Of a DNA stretch of 45,358 nucleotides, positions 20,206 through 28,229 are shown piece after piece. A model generated the notes under the pieces. It saw nothing but the letters and a program-made list of their open reading frames with translations, had not been told where the DNA came from and made no database searches. Each line of letters opens with the position of its first letter. Position 1 is the stretch's first letter. This DNA comes from Caldifarciminota bacterium (GTDB taxonomy: Bacteria > Hydrothermota > Hydrothermia > UBA1063 > CAJXJZ01). The stretch is taken from positions 1-45,358 of the forward strand of contig JALSNX010000012.1 in the NCBI GenBank assembly GCA_026986775.1. Direction: 5' to 3'. The translations under genes were made by a program, and so were the position numbers.

Positions 20206-20877
20206 CTATTGTTTTTCTCTGAGTTTTAATGTTCCTGAAGTGACCTTAAGGTGTAGATAACCTTTCCCTTCTTTTTTTATTGTATCAGATTGATCTGGTA
20301 ATACTGCACATATTTTCTGATTAATTTGAGGAGCAATATACATATTACCAGACAGTACGCTTATCTTTCCATCACTCAGAACCTTTCCAAATTCCGCCCT
20401 GATATTTCCGCTGGAGATAGATGCTTTAAGGGTATCAACCTCAATGTCAGTTAGCTTCAGATTACCTGAAAGTACTTCAGCATGTAAGTTTTGAAACTTA
20501 CCCCTTATATCAGCATTGCCTGACATTATGGAAACTGCAAGCTTCTCTGCTTTCCCTTTTATATCCACATTACCGCTGGCTACTTCTATATTCAGTGTAG
20601 ATATAGAATCCAGGCCCAGTATTACGTCTGTCCAGCATTGAGAACAGGACATCTTAGGCTTTATTTCAAGAGTGAGTCTGTGTTTTCTGTTTTTTTTGCG
20701 GATTTCAAAGACATGGAGAGAGGTATCTTTTGAGTGCTCAAGAATTTTAAGGTAAGGTACAGATGATGGCACAACACGCACATTTCCCACCTGATTGTAG
20801 ATATGGATATTAAAAATGCCGTATATGGTGTCAGTAGTTACAAAGCTCAGAATTATGGCTGAAAGTAGCGTAAGCAT
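20206..20877 (-). CDS. DUF4097 (LiaG-like) secreted protein
   Basis: 223 residues. A signal-like N-terminus MLTLLSAIILSFVTTDTIYG is followed by a run of beta-helix repeats each containing a GN element: EVASGNVDIKGK, SIMSGNADIRGK, EVLSGNLKLTDI and SISSGNIRAEFG, the pattern of DUF4097/LiaG proteins. These are extracytoplasmic proteins of unknown activity that cluster with PspC and LiaI/LiaF genes in envelope-stress loci. The start at 20877 gives a signal peptide; the longer frame does not. It overlaps the upstream gene by 47 bases. Confidence 0.8.
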   Translation of the reverse strand: MLTLLSAIILSFVTTDTIYGIFNIHIYNQVGNVRVVPSSVPYLKILEHSKDTSLHVFEIRKKNRKHRLTLEIKPKMSCSQCWTDVILGLDSISTLNIEVASGNVDIKGKAEKLAVSIMSGNADIRGKFQNLHAEVLSGNLKLTDIEVDTLKASISSGNIRAEFGKVLSDGKISVLSGNMYIAPQINQKICAVLPDQSDTIKKEGKGYLHLKVTSGTLKLREKQ

Positions 20878-21148
20878 GGTCTTCTCCAATGGAGCTGGTG
20901 GTAATTTTCTCTTTCTCGCTGTAAAAATACACAACAAATGCTATAAGTACAAGCAGAAGGAATAGAAGGGTTTTCAAAAGATGGTTTTCCTTTATAATGA
21001 GATCCAGACCCCACAGCACAAGCACCAGAGGCCAGAGTTTCCAGAGACCAGAAACAAAGTCCCATGATATGAGATTCAGGTTGGCGAATAGAAACAGTAC
21101 GCCAAGAATTATCAGGATAACACCGAAGACTATTTTATCTGTTTTCAT
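20831..21148 (-). CDS. LiaI/LiaF-like membrane protein (DUF5668 type)
   Basis: 105 residues with two or three hydrophobic helices. KIVFGVILIILGVLFLFANL followed by LWKLWPLVLVLWGLDLIIKE is the typical DUF5668 helix pair, with the LWPLxLVxxG signature. An AGGAGG six bases upstream decides the ATG at 21148 over another ATG 15 bases before it. A second copy of the same helix pair ends the PspC protein just upstream. Placed between pspC and the DUF4097 gene, overlapping both. Confidence 0.78.
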   Translation of the reverse strand: MKTDKIVFGVILIILGVLFLFANLNLISWDFVSGLWKLWPLVLVLWGLDLIIKENHLLKTLLFLLLVLIAFVVYFYSEKEKITTSSIGEDHAYATFSHNSELCNY

Positions 21149-21521
21149 TCTTCCCCTCCTCAATGCCTTTAATCAGTATATAAAATCCCACTATTATCAG
21201 AAAAAGTGGCCAGATGAGTTTGAATGTAAGAAAGTGATAGAGTTCATTGAAAAATAAAACGAAACCTAACAGTATAAGGGTAATCCCCAAAAGCGTGTGG
21301 TTATGATTTTTATCATCTGTAGCTCCCTTCTTCTCGTCAGGTATAACAAGATAGAGTACTATGTAGAGCAAAACTGCTCCTTTAATTGAAACGAGTGCAA
21401 TGAATATAAAGATGAGACGGAGAAGGGTTGAATCAAGGTTAAAATATTCAGCTATTCCTCCTAAAACTCCACCGAATACTCTATCTCTTCTTGAGCGTGT
21501 CAGTCTTTTTGTTTCTGCCAT
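21135..21521 (-). CDS. pspC: PspC-domain membrane protein with C-terminal LiaF-like helices
   Basis: 128 residues. An N-terminal PspC domain (about 1-62) shows LTRSRRDRVFGGVLGGIAEY, then FNLDSTLLRLIFIFIALVS, standard in PspC. The C-terminal half has two more helices with TLLGITLILLGFVLFF and LIWPLFLIIVGFYILIKG, the same design as the next gene. PspC proteins respond to inner-membrane stress; no PspA, PspF or LiaRS regulator is visible here. Overlaps the preceding unknown gene by 41 bases and the next by 14. Confidence 0.85.
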   Translation of the reverse strand: MAETKRLTRSRRDRVFGGVLGGIAEYFNLDSTLLRLIFIFIALVSIKGAVLLYIVLYLVIPDEKKGATDDKNHNHTLLGITLILLGFVLFFNELYHFLTFKLIWPLFLIIVGFYILIKGIEEGKNENR

Positions 21522-21972
21522 TGTTCAAAAGTTCCCTTTTTAATGTCTTTTCTGTGAATACTCCGTAAATAGTATAATCCATGTCTGTAAGTGAGTCAAG
21601 CCAGGAATAGTTTAATCCAGCTTTCAGTAGCAGCTTTTTCACACTCTCTCTATTGGCCCCGGAAAGTTTGATGAAAAATGGTGTTTCTGGCGTTTTGAAG
21701 ATTATGATATTACCATGTTTATTTACTGAACGCCTTTTTCTGAGTTTTATCTTTATAAGCGCACCGTTTTTGAGTTTTTTGACATTTATTTCCTTTATGA
21801 GAAACCTTGGATAGTAGTAGTTTCCCGTTTCGTATGCTTCTATCTTACCACGGTACATGAGCTTTATCTGGCTATCATTCTCTGATATTATCCTGAATCT
21901 GGAGTTTTTAAAGGTCATTATACTGTCGTTTACGCTGAAAAATACAGCAAAGATAAGTATACTTATTACCAT
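21481..21972 (-). CDS. Unknown secreted protein, AMIN-like sequence
   Basis: 163 residues with an N-terminal hydrophobic stretch (VISILIFAVFFSV), then a beta-rich part: RFLIKEINVKKLKNGALIKI, with alternating residues followed by IIIFKTPETPFFIKLSG. That alternation resembles the AMIN domain of PilQ-type secretins and amidases, but similarity is weak and the protein is too short for a secretin. The C-terminal tail is basic and charged. It is third in a run of small overlapping genes that also includes PilM- and PilN-like proteins. The function is not established; this is one reading of limited sequence. Confidence 0.5.
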   Translation of the reverse strand: MVISILIFAVFFSVNDSIMTFKNSRFRIISENDSQIKLMYRGKIEAYETGNYYYPRFLIKEINVKKLKNGALIKIKLRKRRSVNKHGNIIIFKTPETPFFIKLSGANRESVKKLLLKAGLNYSWLDSLTDMDYTIYGVFTEKTLKRELLNNGRNKKTDTLKKR

Positions 21973-22319
21973 TTTCCACTCCTCTTGAATCTGGAAGTTC
22001 TCACTGAAAACGTGCTGTCCGTGATGTTGACATATATCTCAATTCCATTGAGTTTGAGTGTATCTTTTTCCTTTACAAAGTAATGTTTTCCGTTGATTGA
22101 AATGAGAGCAATCGTGGAATTACCTTTTCTTACAAGGCCTTCTGGTAAAATATCACTATTCAGTAAAATATGGGCTTCCTTCTCAATGGTGGTTATTCTT
22201 CTTTTTACATCCCTGTAAAGATAGATACCACCCAGAAAGAAAAGAATTAAAAAGAAGAGCAAAATAGAAACCGCAAACCTGCACTGAATTTCCCTGAAAT
22301 CAAGGTCAAGGTTATGCAT
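21966..22319 (-). CDS. Unknown single-pass membrane protein, PilN-like architecture
   Basis: 117 residues: short cytoplasmic N-terminus (MHNLDLDFREIQCR), one helix (FAVSILLFFLILFFLGGIYL, about 15-34), a short coiled-coil-like stretch (DVKRRITTIEKEAHIL), then a small beta-rich domain (IALISINGKHYFVKEKDTLK). The layout resembles a shortened PilN/GspL-type pilus assembly protein, but no diagnostic motif is seen. The start overlaps the upstream gene by eight bases and its end overlaps the next by seven, so it is part of a translated series. Confidence 0.5.
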   Translation of the reverse strand: MHNLDLDFREIQCRFAVSILLFFLILFFLGGIYLYRDVKRRITTIEKEAHILLNSDILPEGLVRKGNSTIALISINGKHYFVKEKDTLKLNGIEIYVNITDSTFSVRTSRFKRSGKW

Positions 22320-22914
22320 TTAACAACACTCCCTCCTCTATCATGAATTCTGTATCTTTAAAATCCACTGGTGGTTTGTATTGAATCTGTCTGTTGGAAA
22401 GGAATGTTAGATTGGCATTGCCGTCCTCATAGAATTCACCGATAAACTCGTCTAATTGACTGAATGAGACGAAGCTTGTGGCAAATACAGGAAAGCCTTT
22501 TTCAAAGGACAGAAGGTGTATCATCACATCCCCTTTATATACAACAAGGTGCCGTTCTATATCTGGTGCTGTAAAGCGATACAGGGTAAAAGGTGTGATG
22601 TATATGTGGCCAGCTTTTATACGATGTTTTTTAAGAAATGTTTTTATGTTATTGTAAGTTACGGCTTTAAGCATACCTACAAAACAGTGCCCGGATTGTT
22701 TTTTTGACCTTATAACCATGCTGTATTGGTTATATTCTTTTATAATGGCACGTTTTTTAAATGCTCCTCCTATACCCAGTCCTGGAAACATTGAAAAATA
22801 AATGGAATCCACTTTCACTTTATAAATCTCTTTAATAGTACCTGTCAGAATACTTCCGTTTTCTCTTAAGATACGTGTTGAGTTTGTATCAATCTCTATT
22901 TTCCTGACTTTCAC
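22312..22914 (-). CDS. Unknown protein, possible degenerate PilM-like fold
   Basis: 200 residues, no signal peptide. The order of elements suggests an actin-like PilM domain: a central ITPFTLYRFTAPDIERHLVV segment followed by KGDVMIHLLSFEKGFPVFAT and a third charged part, similar to the IGx..T / G..R-type strands of PilM/FtsA proteins. The classic phosphate-binding motif is not clear, so it may be degenerate or unrelated. It overlaps the large membrane gene upstream by 26 bases and the PilN-like gene downstream by eight. I call the function unknown. Confidence 0.45.
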   Translation of the reverse strand: MKVRKIEIDTNSTRILRENGSILTGTIKEIYKVKVDSIYFSMFPGLGIGGAFKKRAIIKEYNQYSMVIRSKKQSGHCFVGMLKAVTYNNIKTFLKKHRIKAGHIYITPFTLYRFTAPDIERHLVVYKGDVMIHLLSFEKGFPVFATSFVSFSQLDEFIGEFYEDGNANLTFLSNRQIQYKPPVDFKDTEFMIEEGVLLNA

Positions 22915-24031
22915 CCTTTTGCTCTTTTTCTGGAGTTATGACCTCTACTTCTTCTTCCTTTAGATAGTCTATCCCATCCTTATGCTTAGCTATGGCAAGA
23001 TATGAGAAAAGATGCCCCACAGAAATAATTGAGTATGCATAGGCAAGTGCCATGAAAAATGCAAGATAAAGAAAAACAGCAAAAATCACACCTGTAAAAT
23101 AAATCTCTTTTGGAACATGCACCATTTCAGGTACATTGTATATTATACTGTCAACCCTCAAAAGGCTCAGCCATGACTCTATTCTCGCAAAGAGTGGGGA
23201 CTGGGGAAAGTAGTACAGTGCTATTTTTTCCATGTTGGAAAATTGGTTGCCCAGGGCTATATTGAGACCAAATACCTTTTCCATAATCCATATAGCCTTT
23301 CCCTCTGCCCATATGAATATGGATACTCCTGTAAATGTGATTATTGCGAGAATGACTTCGTAAAAAATGGACCTGTGAATCTGCTCGTTGAGGATGGAGA
23401 AACTCTCAAATAGGACATCAAAGGTATCCGCATCCTGAGAGGAGAGTACAGCTGGAGCGAAGAACAGGGTAACAATTATGCCGAAAAACATGTAAATTAT
23501 GAAAAGTGAGGCAAAGAATGATAATGGAGTAAAAAGAACGAAGATTATTTTACCCACAATGGGAATTCGGGCTATTAACCCTAAAATTGTTCCACCTATT
23601 AAAAATAAAGCGATTATAAAGAGAATGGTAAATGGAGAGAAAATCAGAGGGGATCCCCTTTTCAGAGCATAAGAAATGGCGGCGTTTATTTCGTAAAATT
23701 CGTTTCCTTTAAGCTGTTCAAAGGTTATTTTTCCAATTGCAAGCTGGGTATATAGAAGGATAATTATTCCACCTATTATCCCAAAGATAAAAAGCACTGT
23801 TCCAGGAGTATTGAAGGATTCTCCCACCGGAATGGGAATAAAATGCCAGATACGCCATATTTCATTGAAGTATGCACCTGATACTATAAGAGCAAGATAG
23901 GTAAACACCCCATAAAAGAAGGTGGCAAGCATCATTCCCAGCATTCCAACCCATATTTTCTTTGCACTGAAGGCTAATTTCATTGCGCGTGGTATGTCTC
24001 TAAAACTATATGTGGGTTTATGCCACATCAT
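22889..24031 (-). CDS. Polytopic membrane protein of unknown function
   Basis: 380 residues with about seven hydrophobic helices, for example IWVGMLGMMLATFFYGVFTY, TVLFIFGIIGGIIILLYTQL and FTGVSIFIWAEGKAIWIM, and a charged C-terminal tail rich in Lys and Glu (about 352-380). The opening SFRDIPRAMKLAFSAKKIWV, an amphipathic helix before the first membrane segment, recalls DUF-type membrane proteins in Gram-negative operons, but I do not recognise the family. The first ATG follows a strong ribosome site AAGGAGGG, unlike the leaderless neighbours. It is the first gene of the seven-gene minus-strand envelope operon. Confidence 0.65.
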   Translation of the reverse strand: MMWHKPTYSFRDIPRAMKLAFSAKKIWVGMLGMMLATFFYGVFTYLALIVSGAYFNEIWRIWHFIPIPVGESFNTPGTVLFIFGIIGGIIILLYTQLAIGKITFEQLKGNEFYEINAAISYALKRGSPLIFSPFTILFIIALFLIGGTILGLIARIPIVGKIIFVLFTPLSFFASLFIIYMFFGIIVTLFFAPAVLSSQDADTFDVLFESFSILNEQIHRSIFYEVILAIITFTGVSIFIWAEGKAIWIMEKVFGLNIALGNQFSNMEKIALYYFPQSPLFARIESWLSLLRVDSIIYNVPEMVHVPKEIYFTGVIFAVFLYLAFFMALAYAYSIISVGHLFSYLAIAKHKDGIDYLKEEEVEVITPEKEQKGESQENRD

Positions 24032-24052
24032 ACCCTCCTTGTTACTGGATTT

Positions 24053-24058
24053 ATTATA
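24053..24058 (-). promoter_or_regulatory. -10 box of the minus-strand envelope operon
   Basis: TATAAT on the minus strand, 21 bases before the ATG at 24031, giving a short leader that holds AGGAGG. The -35 is unclear. It lies back to back with the promoter of the GT2 gene. Confidence 0.6.
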
Positions 24059-24088
24059 AAGTCTTTTAAATGCACAAACTTAATGGTT

Positions 24089-24094
24089 TAGAAT
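24089..24094 (+). promoter_or_regulatory. -10 box of the GT2 gene (leaderless start)
   Basis: TAGAAT (five of six to consensus) ends six bases before the ATG at 24101, so transcription should begin at or beside the start codon. No Shine-Dalgarno is present. Confidence 0.5.
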
Positions 24095-24100
24095 TAAGCC

Positions 24101-24778
24101 ATGACAGAATATATTATTATAAGCCCCGCATATAATGAGGCCAAAAATATAGAAAGATTTATAAAAGCAATTGAGCGAGTTGTTCCGAAAGAAAACTTTT
24201 TTATAATTGATGATGGCTCTACTGATGAAACCCCAGATATATTGAAAAAAAAGGGAGTTAACTTTTATTCCTTACCGCATAGAGGTAAAGGATTTGCAAT
24301 AAGGTGGGGAATTGAGTATGCTTTGAATATAAAAGCAAAATTTGTAATTTTTCTGGATTCTGACCTTCAGCATCCTCCAGAACTCATCCCCTTATTCATA
24401 GATAAACTCAGAAAGGGAGCCGATATAGTAATTGGTTCAAGATGGCGATACCTGCAAATGATGCCAAAAGACAGGTATTTATCCAATAGATTAACGACCT
24501 TTTTTGTATCACTTCTTGTGGGTCGGAGACTCTATGACACTCAGTCAGGTTTCCGTGGGTACAGAACTTTTATTTTAAGGGGCATTTCTCTTGGAACAGA
24601 AAGGTACGAAACTGAAACAGAGTTATTGATTAAACTGTTTTTAAGCCGTAAAGTAAGGAAGATTGATTACGTGGATATACCAGCCATCTATAACGGGGCT
24701 GAAAGCAATATTAGAAGAATGCAGGACACGTTAAGGTTTTTAAAAATGTATTTTGGATTGTTATGGAAAATAAGCTGA
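24101..24778 (+). CDS. GT2-family glycosyltransferase (polyprenyl-phosphate sugar synthase type)
   Basis: 225 residues. The GT-A fold is clear: N-terminal IISPAYNEAKNIERFIKAI, FIIDDGSTDETPDIL (DDG, nucleotide-binding), VIFLDSDLQHPPE (DxD metal site at about 86-88) and IVIGSRWR. No membrane helices, which fits dolichol/undecaprenyl-phosphate mannose or glucose synthases such as DPM1-like enzymes. It could feed lipid-linked sugar to the GT39 enzyme at 1717. Overlaps surE by 16 bases. Confidence 0.88.
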   Translation: MTEYIIISPAYNEAKNIERFIKAIERVVPKENFFIIDDGSTDETPDILKKKGVNFYSLPHRGKGFAIRWGIEYALNIKAKFVIFLDSDLQHPPELIPLFIDKLRKGADIVIGSRWRYLQMMPKDRYLSNRLTTFFVSLLVGRRLYDTQSGFRGYRTFILRGISLGTERYETETELLIKLFLSRKVRKIDYVDIPAIYNGAESNIRRMQDTLRFLKMYFGLLWKIS

Positions 24779-25509
24779 TACTTATATCAAATGATGATGG
24801 TGTAAATGCACCGGGAATAAGGTATCTGAAAGATGCCATGCGAAAGGTGGGGGATGTAATAGTTGTGGCACCTTCACATGAAATGAGTGCCTCAAGCCAT
24901 GCAGTCACCCTAAAGAAGCCCCTATATCTGGAAAAAATTTCTCATTCTACCTATAGCGTATCCGGAACACCTGCTGACTGTATAATTGCTGCACTGTTTC
25001 ACATACTGGACAGGAGTCCTGATTATATTCTTTCAGGTATAAATTTAGGTCAGAATTTGGGAGAAGATGTTTTCTATTCAGGGACGGTGGCCGCAGCGAG
25101 AGAAGGAGCACTTTACGGTGTTCGTAGTGCAGCTTTCTCACTGGTTATTAATAATCAGGATGAAATCATTCATTTTGAATCCGCAGCACTTATTGCAAAA
25201 GACATTGTACAAAGGATACTGAGCCTTTTACCTGCAGGAGTACTTTTGAACGTCAATATTCCAAATCTTCCGTATGATGAGGTAAAAGGCCTTAAGATTA
25301 CAAGACTTTCCACGCGTAGATATGTGGATGTGGTAAAGGAAGAACAGGGCTTTATTGTCATAGGAGGAAGGCCTGTGTGGAAGATGGAAGAAGGAACGGA
25401 TGTGGTTGCAGTCAAAGAAGGATATGTCTCAATAACTCCACTTTTAAGGGACCTTACGGACTATGAAGGGAAAAAAGAACTGGAAAAACTTGCTGGTGAG
25501 ATTGATTGA
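24763..25509 (+). CDS. surE: 5'/3'-nucleotidase SurE
   Basis: A 248-residue metal-dependent phosphatase acting on nucleoside monophosphates, often with a stress role. The N-terminal ISNDDGVNAPGI (D11-D12 metal ligands) and later SHEMSASSHAVTL, SGTPADC and ILSGINLGQNLGEDVFYSGT match the SurE signature in order. It is paired with pcm as in many bacteria; it overlaps pcm by 47 bases and the GT2 gene by 16. Confidence 0.96.
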   Translation: MENKLILISNDDGVNAPGIRYLKDAMRKVGDVIVVAPSHEMSASSHAVTLKKPLYLEKISHSTYSVSGTPADCIIAALFHILDRSPDYILSGINLGQNLGEDVFYSGTVAAAREGALYGVRSAAFSLVINNQDEIIHFESAALIAKDIVQRILSLLPAGVLLNVNIPNLPYDEVKGLKITRLSTRRYVDVVKEEQGFIVIGGRPVWKMEEGTDVVAVKEGYVSITPLLRDLTDYEGKKELEKLAGEID

Positions 25510-26119
25510 AGACACTATAATAAGGAGAGGCATAAAGGATGAACGTATTTTAGAGGCTCTCCGAAGGGTTCCCCGTCACATTTTCGTGCCAGGTGGTGAT
25601 AAAAACCCCGAAATTGCCTATACTGACCACCCTCTGCCAATAGGTTATGGGCAGACCGTATCCCAGCCCTACATGGTGGCATACATGCTTAAGGAACTGG
25701 AACTTACGCCCGAAAGTAAGGTGCTTGAAATAGGGACAGGTTCGGGGTACAACGCCGCTTTATTGGGATTACTGGCAAAAGAAGTTTATACAGTAGAGTA
25801 TATACCAGAACTTGCAGAACGTGCTGAGAAACTGCTAAAATCTCTGGATATTAACAACGTTCACGTTTTCAACAGGGATGGCTCTTTAGGGCTTTCAGAA
25901 TATGCTCCATATGACAGGATTATAGTAACGTGTGCTGCACCGGATATTCCAGATGCTCTTGTACAACAGCTTGCCACACCGGGCATTATGATTATTCCTG
26001 TAAATGAGGGATACTATGATATGCTGAAAAAGGTGAGAAAAAATGCCAATGGTAGTATAGAGATATTTGACCTTATGCCATGTGCTTTCGTCCCTATGCG
26101 GGGAAAATATGGATTTTAA
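25463..26119 (+). CDS. pcm: Protein-L-isoaspartate O-methyltransferase
   Basis: A 218-residue SAM-dependent enzyme that repairs isoaspartyl damage. Sequence signposts in order: RRVPRHIFVPGG, LPIGYGQTVSQPYMVAYM (the substrate loop with the conserved GQTxSQP), VLEIGTGSGYNAALLG (SAM motif I) and RDGSLG. The surE-pcm pair is common. The ATG at 25463 overlaps surE by 47 bases, and no later ATG precedes the family N-terminus. Its stop overlaps the convergent gene at 26116 by four bases. Confidence 0.96.
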   Translation: MKGKKNWKNLLVRLIEDTIIRRGIKDERILEALRRVPRHIFVPGGDKNPEIAYTDHPLPIGYGQTVSQPYMVAYMLKELELTPESKVLEIGTGSGYNAALLGLLAKEVYTVEYIPELAERAEKLLKSLDINNVHVFNRDGSLGLSEYAPYDRIIVTCAAPDIPDALVQQLATPGIMIIPVNEGYYDMLKKVRKNANGSIEIFDLMPCAFVPMRGKYGF

Positions 26120-27102
26120 AAGAACATTACGAGTATTCCCAATCCAAAGAACAGAATACCTGTAGCGAACTTTATGTAAGGAGTATCACTACCCAATCTT
26201 CTGGACACAGCCCTGTGTTCCATGAATATTGCAAGGAGTCCGATTATTATCAGGGGAATAAGGAAAAATACATTGTAAAGCAAAAGTAGCAACACTTTTG
26301 TTAATGTTAATCCCTCATGTCTTGATATATATGATATGGTTGGCAGGTAAATTTGCCCTGTGCATGCAAACTCTACAAATGATATGGAAAACCCCATAAT
26401 CAAAGAACCTGCAACAAGACCCTTATCAATGTATCTCCGTATAATAGAATGGGTTTTCTGTTTCTCCTGTAATGAAAGTCCCATATTTTTCGTTCCTTCT
26501 CCCCTGAGAATAAGTATTCCATCTTTTACACTAAAAATCCCCAGGGTTATGGCAAATAGGCCAATAGCGAACCTTAAAATGGTTTTAAGTAGTGTCACAC
26601 GATTTATGAAATCCAGCAGCCAGAAGAGCCCCATTCCTATGCTGAAGTATGCGATAAATATGCCCAGTGAAAAGAATATGAGAATTAAGAGACTTTCCTT
26701 TTTACCTTTTTTTCTGTAAGATAGAAATGCAATCAGAAATAAGAGAACAGTAAAGGCACATGGATTTATTCCATCTATTAATGCAGCAATAATAGTTGCT
26801 CCAAGAGTTAGTTTGAGATTTTTTTGTGTTATCTCAGATGTTATACTAAACTTCCTGCCTTCATGTTTTCTTATTATGGCAAGTAATACCTCTGGTTTAT
26901 CCGGAAGGTCATACAAAACTGTGTCACCTATGAGTAAGAAGGGTGGTTTTTTGTAGAGTTTTTTATTTTTAAGGGTATTTATGATTGCAAGGCCAAGACT
27001 ATCAAAGGACGAAACCTCCCTGACTTTGATACCTGTTTGCTTTTTAAGTTGCTCCAGTTTAACTGAAAATCTTGAACACTTACGACAGCCCGGAATGTAC
27101 AC
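26116..27102 (-). CDS. Thioredoxin-like plus CcdA/DsbD-type membrane protein
   Basis: 328 residues from GTG 27102. Residues 1-80 form a thioredoxin-like domain with the redox pair C6-C9 (GCRKC). From about 95 the protein has six hydrophobic helices of the CcdA/DsbD type with cysteine in GINPCAF (115) and again in EFACTGQIYLP. It would carry reducing power from the cytoplasm across the inner membrane. The frame is open upstream to a TAA that ends the preceding gene, and the upstream residues NEIFF fit a first beta strand, so GTG may not be the true start or the two genes may have been one. Convergent with pcm. Confidence 0.82.
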   Translation of the reverse strand: MYIPGCRKCSRFSVKLEQLKKQTGIKVREVSSFDSLGLAIINTLKNKKLYKKPPFLLIGDTVLYDLPDKPEVLLAIIRKHEGRKFSITSEITQKNLKLTLGATIIAALIDGINPCAFTVLLFLIAFLSYRKKGKKESLLILIFFSLGIFIAYFSIGMGLFWLLDFINRVTLLKTILRFAIGLFAITLGIFSVKDGILILRGEGTKNMGLSLQEKQKTHSIIRRYIDKGLVAGSLIMGFSISFVEFACTGQIYLPTISYISRHEGLTLTKVLLLLLYNVFFLIPLIIIGLLAIFMEHRAVSRRLGSDTPYIKFATGILFFGLGILVMFF

Positions 27103-27126
27103 AAAAAAGATTTCATTCGGATTTGC

Positions 27127-27480
27127 TTAATAGGATACATTTTTAGGTCGGGCACAGGTCCTGCATTCATTAATGGATACAGAAGGCAGGGTTTTAGTTC
27201 TGCTTTTGAGATTTATTTCAGGGAAACTGCCGTCGTAAAGCGTGTTTTTATAATAGAAAATCGGTATCTCATCTTCATGGACACCAAGCAGGGTTTCAAG
27301 GGAATCAAGTATGTTAATTACCGAATCTTCTTCCATGTTAAGAAGTTTAAAAGGCATTTTCTGAGGACAATCTTTGAGTGCTCTTATCACGTCTTTACAG
27401 TGAGGACAGTCTGGAGAATAAAAAACGTAAAGAGTATCAGGAAGTAAACACAGAAGTGCTGTAAGAATTAATCCGAGCAT
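27127..27480 (-). CDS. Thioredoxin-fold protein, CPHC motif
   Basis: 117 residues. After a signal-like N-terminus (MLGLILTALLCLLPDT) comes YVFYSPDCPHCKDVIRAL with C25-C28, the redox site of a DsbA/glutaredoxin-like protein; later IPIFYYKNTLYDG is the cis-proline strand. A further cysteine pair, ECRTCARP, lies near the C-terminus. It is probably exported or anchored. The next gene continues in the same frame directly after this gene's TAA (27127-27129). The start overlaps the upstream gene by 13 bases. Confidence 0.72.
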   Translation of the reverse strand: MLGLILTALLCLLPDTLYVFYSPDCPHCKDVIRALKDCPQKMPFKLLNMEEDSVINILDSLETLLGVHEDEIPIFYYKNTLYDGSFPEINLKSRTKTLPSVSINECRTCARPKNVSY

Positions 27481-28136
27481 ATAAGACCGCTTTTTCCCAA
27501 CTCACTGAGCCACTTCTTAATCCCACCCTCTATATAATAAGAATGCCTGTAACCAAGTTTTCTGAGTGATTTAACAGTGTTGCTCCCTTTTATACTATCA
27601 GGAGCAACTATGAAGATATAAGAGTCTTTATCAAAACTGTTTTTCCCTTTCAGGTATGAAAGAAGGGCGTCTTTATTGATGTTTTCAGAACCTGCGATGT
27701 GACATTTGACATACTCTCTATGTCTCCGTATATCAAAAATCATACCGTTTTTTATTCTACGAAATACATTAAGTGGTGTCTCGCTGTTTTTAAATATATG
27801 AGCCCTTATGGTTAATTTGAGATGTTTTTTCCCCTTTTTTTGAGTACTATAAAAGAGATATACTGATTTTGAGACAGGACCATAAAAACCGTACGTATTG
27901 ACTCTGACAGTTAAATCAAAGGTATCTCCAGGTAGAAGTACTTTCTTTGAGGTTTCCGTTGTTGTGCATCCACATGTTCTACGAATTTCAGTGATGATCA
28001 CTGTATCTTTTCCTGTATTTACCGCTCTGAAAGTATGAATGACTGGAGTACCTTCTTTTACATCACCCGCGTTAAATGTGGTACACCCAATCACCGATAT
28101 TGCAGACAGAATGTATATAATTGCATTTATGTTCAT
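27468..28136 (-). CDS. DUF1573-rhodanese lipoprotein with no catalytic cysteine
   Basis: 222 residues. The N-terminus NINAIIYILSAISVIGC carries a lipobox VIGC (C18). A DUF1573 domain follows (HTFRAVNTGKDTVIITEI, with TCGCTT), then a rhodanese fold (about 125-215: MIFDIRRHREYVKCHIAGS and YIEGGIKKWLSE). In the active-site loop (IFIVAPDSIKGSNTVKSL) the expected cysteine is missing; the loop has alanine-proline, so sulfur transfer is unlikely. It sits first in a three-gene redox unit, so it may be a binding scaffold. A promoter gives a leaderless start at 28136. Confidence 0.8.
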   Translation of the reverse strand: MNINAIIYILSAISVIGCTTFNAGDVKEGTPVIHTFRAVNTGKDTVIITEIRRTCGCTTTETSKKVLLPGDTFDLTVRVNTYGFYGPVSKSVYLFYSTQKKGKKHLKLTIRAHIFKNSETPLNVFRRIKNGMIFDIRRHREYVKCHIAGSENINKDALLSYLKGKNSFDKDSYIFIVAPDSIKGSNTVKSLRKLGYRHSYYIEGGIKKWLSELGKSGLICSD

Positions 28137-28142
28137 GCTTAA

Positions 28143-28171
28143 ATTATAACATACATTGGTTGTTTTTTCAA
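28143..28171 (-). promoter_or_regulatory. Promoter of the DUF1573-rhodanese unit (leaderless start)
   Basis: Minus strand TTGAAA (28171-28166), 17-base spacer and TATAAT (28148-28143). The box ends seven bases before the A of the ATG at 28136, so the transcript should start on the codon. Confidence 0.75.
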
Positions 28172-28229
28172 CGATACATGTGTTCCTGCGCAGTTAAATG
28201 CATGTTTTTATACTCTCATTCTCTTGGGT

